Assembly (NCBI GenBank): GCA_013329355.1 | Contig: DUKK01000080.1 | Location: 1 to 21,077 of the forward strand | Origin: Candidatus Poseidoniaceae archaeon | GTDB lineage: Archaea; Thermoplasmatota; Poseidoniia; Poseidoniales; Poseidoniaceae | Length of the DNA: 21,077 bases | Reading direction: 5' to 3' | Translations under genes and position numbers: made by a program | The notes under the pieces: model-generated | What the model saw: only the letters and a program-made list of their open reading frames with translations | What the model was told of the DNA's origin: nothing | The model's database searches: none | Shown: piece after piece, positions 6,966 to 13,498 of the stretch | How positions within the stretch are numbered: the stretch's first letter is position 1 | Layout of the letters: every line of letters starts with the position of its first letter

Positions 6966-8399
6966 ATGGGATTGTTCGACCGATTCAAACGGCGCGTCAA
7001 AGAAGTAGCTGATGAGGTTGACACTGACTCACTAACTGTAGTTGAAGATTCTGCGGAAGCAAAGGAGATTATTGCTGCCCGCCAAGAAACTATAGCGGAA
7101 GAGGCGACTTACTACGCCACTGCTGAGACTGTTGAGGCTCCGATAGTTACCGATGATGACGGTTGGGAAATCCTAGACGATGACCTAGATAGCACCCAAA
7201 TGTCTACGCCCTCTGATGACGATTGGGAAATCTTAGATGACGATGAACAATATCTGCCTCAGCAACTTTCGCGTAAGGAAAAAAAGCGATTACAACGGGA
7301 ACAGAAACAGGCAGAAAAGGCGAAAAAGGCCTATGAAAAGTCAATGAAGAAGCGCGGAGCAACTGAGGTTGCTAGGCCAGCGGGGTCACGCGTAGACCTC
7401 TCCATGATGCGGACAACCACAGGAAGGAAACTTGTAGAAGTGGCTCAAGCGCCAAAGGGCTCGACGAAGGCAGCCAGTATCGAAACGGAAAGCGGTTCAA
7501 CCATAGAGGTCGAGTTGGGTGGCGGTGTAGTAGAACAAGGCGGCAGGCTGATAAAATCAAGTTCTGCATTAGATAATTTGCTTGAGGAACTCGAATGGGT
7601 CCTCCTTGAGTCAGACATCTCCAGTGATGCGGTATCTGCAGTAATTAACGCGCTAAAACAGAACCTCATCGGGTCTAGGTTACGCAAAGGAGCAGATTTA
7701 TCCAAGGTTGTTGAAGCAGCCCTAAAGCGAGCACTACGCAACATACTACGGGCTGGATACTGGGATTTTGATGACTCTGTCAAGTCGTTCATTGATGCCG
7801 GCGATACTCCGGTAGTAGTCATGCTTGTAGGTGTTAACGGGACCGGGAAAACAACTACTGCGGCAAAGATTGCTAAACGGTTACAAAACAACGGGTTATC
7901 GGTTATTGCAGCAGCCGGTGATACGTTTAGAGCAGGAGCGATTCAGCAACTTGAGGCACATTGCGATAATCTCGGAATTCGTTGCATTTCAAGCCAGAGG
8001 GGGGGAGACACTGCAGCTGTTGCTAGAGATGCGATTGAGTCAGCTCAGTCCAAAAGTATCGATGTTGTATTAGTAGACACTGCTGGTAGGATGCAAAATA
8101 AAACCAATTTAATGAATGAATTGAACAAAGTAAAACGGGTTGCTAACCCGCACCTAACCCTGTTTGTCGGCGATTCTTTGGCTGGTAACGATGCGGTTGA
8201 TCAGGCGCGAATGTTCCAAGAGATAATACAATTTGATGGGGCTGTTTTGACCAAATTAGACACCGATGCAAAAGGTGGAGCTGGGCTCTCCATCGCTTTT
8301 GCGACTGGCCGACCTATTGTGTTTGCTGGAATAGGCCAAGGTTATGAGGATCTCAAGCAGTTTGATCCAGATTGGCTACTTGATCAATTGTTTGAATAA
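6966..8399 (+). CDS. ftsY: Signal recognition particle receptor FtsY
   Basis: FtsY is the SRP-receptor GTPase that docks SRP-ribosome complexes at the membrane for cotranslational insertion and secretion. The C-terminal NG domain (about 195-477) has all GTPase motifs: G1 GVNGTGKTTT at 289-298, DTFRAGA at 319-325, DTAGR at 371-375, TKLD at 429-432, and GIGQ at 455-458. The N-terminal ~140 residues form a charged linker. It opens with an amphipathic MGLFDRFKRRVKEV helix, likely a membrane-binding element, and contains two near-identical acidic blocks (DDDGWEILDDD at 64-73 and DDDWEILDDD at 84-93). A lysine-rich coiled segment (about 100-130) follows. GAGGG precedes the ATG by about 7 nt. The gene follows pfdA by 9 bp in the conserved archaeal order. 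At 477 aa it is longer than most archaeal FtsY. Confidence 0.97.
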   Translation: MGLFDRFKRRVKEVADEVDTDSLTVVEDSAEAKEIIAARQETIAEEATYYATAETVEAPIVTDDDGWEILDDDLDSTQMSTPSDDDWEILDDDEQYLPQQLSRKEKKRLQREQKQAEKAKKAYEKSMKKRGATEVARPAGSRVDLSMMRTTTGRKLVEVAQAPKGSTKAASIETESGSTIEVELGGGVVEQGGRLIKSSSALDNLLEELEWVLLESDISSDAVSAVINALKQNLIGSRLRKGADLSKVVEAALKRALRNILRAGYWDFDDSVKSFIDAGDTPVVVMLVGVNGTGKTTTAAKIAKRLQNNGLSVIAAAGDTFRAGAIQQLEAHCDNLGIRCISSQRGGDTAAVARDAIESAQSKSIDVVLVDTAGRMQNKTNLMNELNKVKRVANPHLTLFVGDSLAGNDAVDQARMFQEIIQFDGAVLTKLDTDAKGGAGLSIAFATGRPIVFAGIGQGYEDLKQFDPDWLLDQLFE

Positions 8400-8438
8400 T
8401 CAGTTACTTAATTCAGCGACGGCACTTGGGTGGTAATA

Positions 8439-8813
8439 ATGGCAGAGATATTTTCTGACGAAGACACGACACGATTATTTCAATTAGTCCACATGTTTCA
8501 AAGAAGCGCTTTACTTCACATGGGATACATACCAGATCAAAACGGTAACAAGTATTATGACTTAGCTGAAGCGAAAGAAGCCATAGACTTGTTATCCATG
8601 TTACAGAACAAGACTAAAGGTAATCTCAATGATAGAGAAACGCAGTTACTGCGTAGCGTGATTAGTGAACTTCAACTACAATTTACCCGCGCACCAGCCA
8701 TGAAGCGACAATCAGATGATGATTTAGTAAAATCAGAAACAATACGTGAAACCTTCGCTAACCCCCGAGATGGCCCGGTAGAAGACGTATCTGCAAATAT
8801 TGAGGAAGAATAG
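8439..8813 (+). CDS. DUF1844-like small helical protein
   Basis: The 124-aa soluble protein matches what I remember of the DUF1844 family. It has an N-terminal FQLVHMFQRSALLHMGYIPD segment, a short spacer, then DLAEAKEAIDLLSMLQNKTKG with NL...E..LL, and a final helix. The consensus is F..LV.....AL..LG..PDP....DL..A...ID.L.ML..KTKGNL. The biochemical role of the family is unknown to me. The frame opens at a GTG at 8430, but the GGGTGGT just before the ATG at 8439 makes a good ribosome binding site for the later start (MAEIFSDED). It follows ftsY by 39 bp on the same strand and may belong to its operon, but no functional link to protein targeting is shown. Confidence 0.8.
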   Translation: MAEIFSDEDTTRLFQLVHMFQRSALLHMGYIPDQNGNKYYDLAEAKEAIDLLSMLQNKTKGNLNDRETQLLRSVISELQLQFTRAPAMKRQSDDDLVKSETIRETFANPRDGPVEDVSANIEEE

Positions 8814-8843
8814 ATAAAAACCTCCGGTTGATTGATTTGTTAG

Positions 8844-8849
8844 TATACA
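8844..8849 (+). promoter_or_regulatory. Possible TATA box for the receiver-domain gene
   Basis: TATACA is centred about 23 nt upstream of the ATG at 8869, suggesting a separate leaderless message for the receiver-like gene. Confidence 0.35.
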
Positions 8850-8868
8850 ATCGGCGGTGTAGATTGAC

Positions 8869-9549
8869 ATGGCTTACGTCTCAAATAATTCGGATGAAGG
8901 CTCTCCAACCGTCCTTATTGTCGAATCAAACGCAATGTCTATTCAACGATTAACCTCAATATTCAAGATTAAGGATTTTAATATCGAACTCTGTCAAGAC
9001 GGCGACAAAGCAGTTGACGAATATATTCGCTTAGACCCTGAATTGGTGGTAATATCTCTTGATATTCCCTCACTCGACGGACATCTTGCTGCTTTAGAGA
9101 TGCGTGAGCATGGCGGTGATGCGCGCATTGTCTTCGTTGCTCCAAGAAGGCTTGCATCAGTAGCTGCGGACGCTAAGTTTTCCGCAGGGGCGGTCGCGTG
9201 GCTACAAAAACCGATAACCACTGCAGTGATTGACGAGCAGTGGGCAATAATACTGGGGGCGATTCCTGAAGCACCTGGCCTTGCTGATCTCGACCAATTA
9301 TACCCAATCGAACGGATTAAGCCAGAGGAAGATGATGGGCCAATACCATTGCCGGCGTTGCCAGGCTTACCGCTTCCAGGCATAGCAGGACTACCTAGCC
9401 CTGGTGAACCTCTAACACTGGAGGTTGGACTACTGCCAGCAGAACCGCATGACAATGCCAAAAAACGGGGTTCTCGCTTGGTGTTTGTTTTAATATCCAT
9501 ATCGATAACACTAGGTGTAGTATATTACGCATCGACGATATTTCTTTAG
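8869..9549 (+). CDS. Tail-anchored protein with a degenerate response-regulator receiver domain
   Basis: The 226-aa protein has a CheY-like receiver fold at about 12-130 with strand-helix periodicity and the sequence TVLIVESNAM at the first strand. The likely phospho-acceptor is Asp65 (ISLDIPSLDG) and the conserved Lys is Lys114 (LQKPI). Two positions deviate. The usual acidic pair after strand 1 is Glu19-Ser20, and the switch Thr/Ser after strand 4 is Ala91 (VFVAP). A Pro/Gly/Leu-rich linker (about 145-195) leads to a basic patch (KKRGSR) and one C-terminal helix (about 204-224). The receiver therefore faces the cytoplasm and no output domain is present. Its stop overlaps the convergent neighbour by 4 bp. 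No histidine kinase is nearby. It may be a phosphorylation-independent scaffold or a membrane signalling platform; the target is unknown. Confidence 0.85.
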   Translation: MAYVSNNSDEGSPTVLIVESNAMSIQRLTSIFKIKDFNIELCQDGDKAVDEYIRLDPELVVISLDIPSLDGHLAALEMREHGGDARIVFVAPRRLASVAADAKFSAGAVAWLQKPITTAVIDEQWAIILGAIPEAPGLADLDQLYPIERIKPEEDDGPIPLPALPGLPLPGIAGLPSPGEPLTLEVGLLPAEPHDNAKKRGSRLVFVLISISITLGVVYYASTIFL

Positions 9550-9776
9550 TCACCACTCGTCGGCGCTATAACTAAAGTAGCATTCTCGGTTACAATCGTT
9601 CCAACCGGCGCTGAGACTATTTGAGTGATTTTGACACTCGGATCTGTTAACAAAGCATCATCGCACTGAGCCAAACGCTGATTTAGTGTTCGACTTTTAT
9701 TCCAGTAGTAGTAGAGAAGCCAAGCTGGTAAGCAAAGGCATACACAAGCAATAAACCACAAGAATAGTCCTAGCAT
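9546..9776 (-). CDS. Small single-pass membrane protein of unknown function
   Basis: The 76-aa product has one hydrophobic Cys/Trp-rich helix at the N-terminus (about residues 2-25, FLWFIACVCLCLPAWLLYYYW). A short polar region with NKSR and a compact C-terminal part rich in Val, Thr and Ile (about 46-74) follow. The start ATG lies only 4 nt after the pyrF stop, so the two are probably cotranscribed. Its stop overlaps the receiver gene stop by 4 bp in convergent orientation. Such tight packing on both sides argues for a real gene. I do not recognise the family and see no lipobox. Confidence 0.65.
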   Translation of the reverse strand: MLGLFLWFIACVCLCLPAWLLYYYWNKSRTLNQRLAQCDDALLTDPSVKITQIVSAPVGTIVTENATLVIAPTSGD

Positions 9777-9780
9777 TTAA

Positions 9781-10575
9781 TCACCTACTGAGTAGGGCAT
9801 TCCAGGATATTTGTGCATAACTCTGTGCAGCTGTTTTTGGATGCTCTGCGCCATGAATTCCGGACCCAACGATAATACAGTCAGAACCTGCAATTACCGC
9901 GTCATATGGGTCGCCATATCGCTGCCCCATTTCCCCATCACCAACTTCACGGTTAACTCCTGGGGTCCAGATCATTTTTTGTTGTCCAACTTTTTGTCGC
10001 AGCTCTACTAACTCGTCAGGTTTTGAGCCGTTACCGATGAACCCTAAAACTCCTTCATGGACAGCACCTAATCTAACAACGGTATTGGTGTAATTTTCAT
10101 TCAGCAAATTGCCGCGACTTGACATTTGAGCAAGTAATAAAACCCCACCCTCTCGATTTACTTCCTTCCATGCTGTTTGTAGGCCATCCACCACATCCGG
10201 GCCAGAGATTAAGTGTGCTGTAACAATATCTGACCATGCACTAATGTTGTATATCCCTGTCATCTGGGACCGGCTTATTTTCCCAATATCAGCAAATTTT
10301 CGGTCTTCAAAAATCAACAGGTTGTGGTGGTGAGCTAGCGCACAAAAATCAGCCCATTCACTAGGAGACCAATCCTCGATTAAATCTACATGAGTCTTGA
10401 GTGCAGCAATGAATGGTCCAACTTCGTTGATTAATTCGAATAGCCCGCCCATTGTCCGTCTATCTGCTGCAAGGCAAACCAGACTTTGTTTTTCCGTGGC
10501 AACGGTCATGTAGCGTTTTGCGATTGGCAGCGTAGCGCTAGACCACCGCTCACCCCACACTTCATCAGGCTGCAT
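9781..10575 (-). CDS. pyrF: Orotidine 5'-phosphate decarboxylase, eukaryote-like type
   Basis: The enzyme decarboxylates OMP to UMP, the last step of de novo pyrimidine synthesis, as a TIM barrel. The product is 264 aa from the ATG at 10575. The frame extends to a TTG at 10587, which I consider less likely. The substrate-binding Asp38 is in AADRRT. The catalytic array is Lys60 (KTHVD), Asp91, Lys93 and Asp96 (FEDRKFADIG). The FEDRKFADIG form and the GP.I..LKTH segment resemble yeast Ura3 more than short archaeal PyrF. Phosphate-loop residues Gln218 and Tyr220 (GQRY) are present. The Arg normally in IIVGRG is Ser238 here (IIVGSGIHGAEHP). The gene is followed by a small membrane protein 4 nt downstream. 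Function is well supported; the Arg loss is odd. Confidence 0.93.
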   Translation of the reverse strand: MQPDEVWGERWSSATLPIAKRYMTVATEKQSLVCLAADRRTMGGLFELINEVGPFIAALKTHVDLIEDWSPSEWADFCALAHHHNLLIFEDRKFADIGKISRSQMTGIYNISAWSDIVTAHLISGPDVVDGLQTAWKEVNREGGVLLLAQMSSRGNLLNENYTNTVVRLGAVHEGVLGFIGNGSKPDELVELRQKVGQQKMIWTPGVNREVGDGEMGQRYGDPYDAVIAGSDCIIVGSGIHGAEHPKTAAQSYAQISWNALLSR

Positions 10576-10634
10576 TAACCTATCCAAACAGTGCTACAAC
10601 ACATAACTTCCGCATTAATTCTGGCAAGCATCAG

Positions 10635-10640
10635 TTTATT
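10635..10640 (+). promoter_or_regulatory. Possible TATA box for the S15 peptidase gene
   Basis: TTTATT is centred about 26 nt before the ATG at 10664, in the short divergent region shared with pyrF. Confidence 0.3.
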
Positions 10641-10663
10641 GAAGATGACACAGAGCCCGACCC

Positions 10664-12469
10664 ATGCGTCAGGCAGCATTCCTAGCAGTAATGTTTCTGA
10701 TGATACCATTGTCTGGCTGCTTTTCACCCAGCAACGGCACTGGCGGTGACACCAAAGAAGAATATTATCCAGACATCTACGATCGGCATGAGCTAGCATG
10801 GGATTGGGATGGATCGTATGCTATGGTTCTTGAGCCTGGGCCATTCGAGTCATTAGACGTCCAAGAAGCAACAATTACCGTTGATACATCAGGCGTTTGG
10901 CAAGGAGGGCCAAACAGTGCGGACGTGCATTTATCTTACTGGTTGCCATCAAATACTCAGGCAGGAGACAAGGTCCCAGTTATTGCAGTAGTGAGTCCGT
11001 ATTTTTCTTACGGACAATCTGGTGATGAGTCGAACCCAACAAACATTGTTGCTGCCGGTCGCGGCGAGTTCATTTACGATAATTTCGTTCCACACGGTTA
11101 TGCATTGGCTCAAGTTGCGGTGTTTGCTACCGAAGAAAGCACGGGCTGTTTCGACTATCGTGGGGATGGCGAAGGTCTAGGAATCCACTCTGCGGTCGAA
11201 TGGCTAGGGGACCAAGAATGGAGTAATGGTAACGTGGCCATCTATGGTAAGTCCTACGAGGGTGCAACTGCATGGGAAGCAGCAGCACTAGGCAGCGATC
11301 ATCTCAAAACCATTGTTCCGATTTCTGGAACTACCGCACTCGGTCCTTTGCTTTACAAAAACGGTAGCGCCGAAGCAAGATCCCAGATAATGCATTCGAA
11401 TTATGGTAGTAGTATTTTAGACTATGATGATGACGACCTAGACAACTTATGTTCAGATGTAGTCGAGGGCTTTTTAGCCGGCCCAACGCGGTACGGACTC
11501 GGAGAAATGGACCCATATATGGCAAATTACTATGACGAGCGCAGCCATATTGACAAAGCTCTCGGAAAATACAACGGGAGTATATATTGGGTTCAAGGCA
11601 TGCAAGATTGGAATGTAGATCCACACCAAGTGTTTGGTGGACCACCCGGGACAAATTGGTATCAAGCATACATCGATGAGGGTTACGATGTGGCTGGTAT
11701 GCTAGGCCAGTGGGAACATAATTATCCAGACCAGTGGACTAAACATAATAATCAGGCCACTGGTTATGGTGGGGAAGCGATACATAATATGACGAGATGG
11801 GATTGGGGCCAAGATTTGTTTGAGTGGATGGAGTATTATCTCAAAGGTGTTGGGCCAAAACCCCAGTTACACGCACAAATCCAGCGCAGCGATGGAGAAT
11901 GGCGCATTGAAGACACTTGGCCACCGCTAGATGCTGAGAGAGTTCAGCTGCCAATGTCGCAGTGTATAAGTTCCGGCTTCTTCACTGGCGCCGCGGGCAT
12001 TGCGTCTGGTGGCGAGGCAACAATAACCGTTGAATGTCCACCAATATCAACCGAAAATGACACACACATCTCAGGACTTGCAACATTCCACTTAAGTGCA
12101 GTTCCCTCATTTGACGGCGGTCAGGTATTTATGGAAATGCAGGATTCAGTAACAGGAATTAGAATCGGGCATGCGACAATGGATGTCCGATATCATGCAG
12201 GAGGCTACGAAGCACAGACAGTCATTCCCGGCCAAGGCCTTACAATGCTAATGGAATTCCAAGCAATTGATGCATTACTGCCTGCCAACCATGGAATTAC
12301 CTTCGTTATTTCAGAATCCGGAGAAGATTACCTTCCGCCGGCCTGTACTCCTTCATGTTCTATGCACGTTATTCCGACAACTTCAATTGTTGAAATCCCC
12401 GTAATTTATCGGGATGGAAGCAATGTTTTGACCACCCCTCAAGGAGAAGCAGCGGCCAATAATCAATGA
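10664..12469 (+). CDS. Exported lipoprotein of the CocE/NonD (S15, X-Pro dipeptidyl peptidase) hydrolase family
   Basis: The 601-aa protein starts with a lipoprotein signal (MRQAAFLAVMFLMIPLSGC, lipobox LSGC, Cys19). It is likely held on the outer face of the membrane by a lipid. An alpha/beta-hydrolase domain follows with the S15/CocE triad: Ser197 in GKSYEG, Asp315 in GMQDWNVDP, His352 in GQWEHNYPD. Other family features are the YFSYG segment near 113-117, DYRGDGEG near 164-171 and a WMEYYLKG segment before the C-terminal beta-sandwich (about 420-590). Family members remove X-Pro dipeptides or hydrolyse esters and acyl bonds; the exact substrate cannot be told. It sits divergent from pyrF and abuts the convergent HTH-CBS gene with no gap. 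Together with the subtilase it points to extracellular peptide use. Confidence 0.93.
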   Translation: MRQAAFLAVMFLMIPLSGCFSPSNGTGGDTKEEYYPDIYDRHELAWDWDGSYAMVLEPGPFESLDVQEATITVDTSGVWQGGPNSADVHLSYWLPSNTQAGDKVPVIAVVSPYFSYGQSGDESNPTNIVAAGRGEFIYDNFVPHGYALAQVAVFATEESTGCFDYRGDGEGLGIHSAVEWLGDQEWSNGNVAIYGKSYEGATAWEAAALGSDHLKTIVPISGTTALGPLLYKNGSAEARSQIMHSNYGSSILDYDDDDLDNLCSDVVEGFLAGPTRYGLGEMDPYMANYYDERSHIDKALGKYNGSIYWVQGMQDWNVDPHQVFGGPPGTNWYQAYIDEGYDVAGMLGQWEHNYPDQWTKHNNQATGYGGEAIHNMTRWDWGQDLFEWMEYYLKGVGPKPQLHAQIQRSDGEWRIEDTWPPLDAERVQLPMSQCISSGFFTGAAGIASGGEATITVECPPISTENDTHISGLATFHLSAVPSFDGGQVFMEMQDSVTGIRIGHATMDVRYHAGGYEAQTVIPGQGLTMLMEFQAIDALLPANHGITFVISESGEDYLPPACTPSCSMHVIPTTSIVEIPVIYRDGSNVLTTPQGEAAANNQ

Positions 12470-13030
12470 CTAAGCAATACTGTTGAGGCGGAGCGCTCTG
12501 ACTAAATCCATCCTGCTTACTAGGCCAACCAAAAGACCTGACTCGATGACCAGCAAAGCCTCAACTTCAGTTAACCGACGTCTAGCTTCTGCCACTGAGA
12601 GGCCAATATCAACCACTGCCGGATTAGTATGCATGACCTGTCCTACAACACCATTTCTATTCGCGCCTCTCTGGAGTAGACTATCCTCTGAAATAATGCC
12701 AATAATTGATCCATCTTCAGACAATACTGGCAATTGGCTAATACCATCTTTGACCATTCTGTCTATCGCCAGTTGTATAGTGTCTTCATATCGCAGGGCA
12801 GCGACGTCAGTAGTCATGATGTCCTGAACAGTGTGTAGCATGTCAGGATTCTCAAACCTAGCTAATGCTTCTACAACTTTTCTCAACGTCGATGCCCTTG
12901 GATCGACACTCTCATTTTCTATTTTAGCAATAATCGATTGAGCCACACCACTCATGCCCGATAACTTTGTTTGAGTAATTCCCAGTGATTTACGCCATCG
13001 TCTGATATGGCTTCCAGTGGGCACCTCCAT
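12470..13030 (-). CDS. XRE-type helix-turn-helix regulator with two CBS domains
   Basis: The 186-aa protein combines a Cro/C1-type helix-turn-helix and a CBS pair. The HTH spans about residues 6-60, with TQTKLSGMSGVAQSIIAKIE as the core helices and SVDPRASTLRKVVEAL following. The tandem CBS pair (about 68-185) shows VQDIMTTDV, GISQLPVLSEDGSIIGIISE, VGQVM and GLLVGLVSRMDLVRAL. CBS pairs bind adenine nucleotides such as AMP, ATP or SAM, so this is probably an energy- or metabolite-responsive transcription factor. HTH-CBS proteins are known in archaea. The start ATG shares a base with the upstream stop (TAATG), indicating translational coupling to the 71-aa protein. The targets are unknown; autoregulation and the adjacent glnA promoter are possible. 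Confidence 0.92.
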   Translation of the reverse strand: MEVPTGSHIRRWRKSLGITQTKLSGMSGVAQSIIAKIENESVDPRASTLRKVVEALARFENPDMLHTVQDIMTTDVAALRYEDTIQLAIDRMVKDGISQLPVLSEDGSIIGIISEDSLLQRGANRNGVVGQVMHTNPAVVDIGLSVAEARRRLTEVEALLVIESGLLVGLVSRMDLVRALRLNSIA

Positions 13031-13245
13031 TAGTTCAACCTCTGGACAATCTCATCGAGGAGGTCACGGAGTGCTGTAATCTCACCATCAAAATCGCGAC
13101 CGGGTATCTCTGGCATCTCAATTTTTCTACCATCATCCAAGATACCTTTCACAGTCGCGAGAACCATGCTACCACTCATCATCCAGAGTTGGGCAAACTG
13201 CCTCATCTGGGGGGTATTTTCAATGTTCATAACGCTTTCATCCAT
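13030..13245 (-). CDS. Small protein coupled to the HTH-CBS regulator
   Basis: The 71-aa soluble protein has an N-terminal helix rich in Met and Gln (about 10-35, QMRQFAQLWMMSGSMVLATV). A short polar middle containing EMPEIPG and a C-terminal amphipathic helix (about 53-70, GEITALRDLLDEIVQRLN) follow. The latter could mediate dimerisation or partner binding. Its stop overlaps the start of the HTH-CBS gene by one base, so the two are cotranslated and may interact. A TATA-like ATTTATA at 13271-13277 lies 29 nt upstream of the ATG and supports this start over the internal ATG at 13230. I do not recognise the family. Confidence 0.75.
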   Translation of the reverse strand: MDESVMNIENTPQMRQFAQLWMMSGSMVLATVKGILDDGRKIEMPEIPGRDFDGEITALRDLLDEIVQRLN

Positions 13246-13270
13246 AGTAATTCCAATCGAAGCGCCCCGA

Positions 13271-13277
13271 TATAAAT
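13271..13277 (-). promoter_or_regulatory. TATA box for the 71-aa protein / HTH-CBS operon
   Basis: On the minus strand ATTTATA is centred about 29 nt from the ATG at 13245. A partial palindrome (GGC...GCC, 13284-13299) sits directly upstream and could be an operator. The palindrome is imperfect and only suggestive. Confidence 0.45.
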
Positions 13278-13351
13278 TACCCCGGCGAAATAAATTGCCA
13301 AACTAATCACTAAGATGCGCACTTTATTCAAATGTCCAATTAAGACCTGCT

Positions 13352-13403
13352 ATGCACGCATTTGACTATAACCAATGCATAAATCCCATAATTGTTAATG
13401 CAT
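13352..13403. repeat. Three ATGCA elements at exact 23-nt spacing upstream of glnA
   Basis: ATGCA begins at 13352, 13375 and 13398; the latter two are full ATGCAT palindromes. The array lies between the divergent HTH-CBS operon and glnA, about 70 nt upstream of the glnA TATA box. The sequences between them are not conserved. The spacing is close to two helical turns, so it could be a regulator array, but chance in an AT-rich spacer is possible. Confidence 0.35.
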
Positions 13404-13469
13404 ACGAGTAGTAAAAACAGCATATAGATAGTCAATTACTCATATTATTGTAAAAAATTTGAACGGATG

Positions 13470-13478
13470 TTATATAAA
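13470..13478 (+). promoter_or_regulatory. TATA box of the glutamine synthetase gene
   Basis: TTATATAAA is the best TATA match in the window. Its centre is 25 nt before the ATG at 13499, so the message is probably leaderless and starts at or next to the ATG. This favours 13499 over the in-frame ATG at 13508. Confidence 0.65.
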
Positions 13479-13498
13479 CCACACTGATTTAGACGCGA

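Noticed and set aside
8994..9500. 168-aa minus-strand ORF rich in Ser, Gly and Pro
   Set aside because: It is antisense to the receiver gene and its composition mirrors the Pro/Gly/Leu linker.
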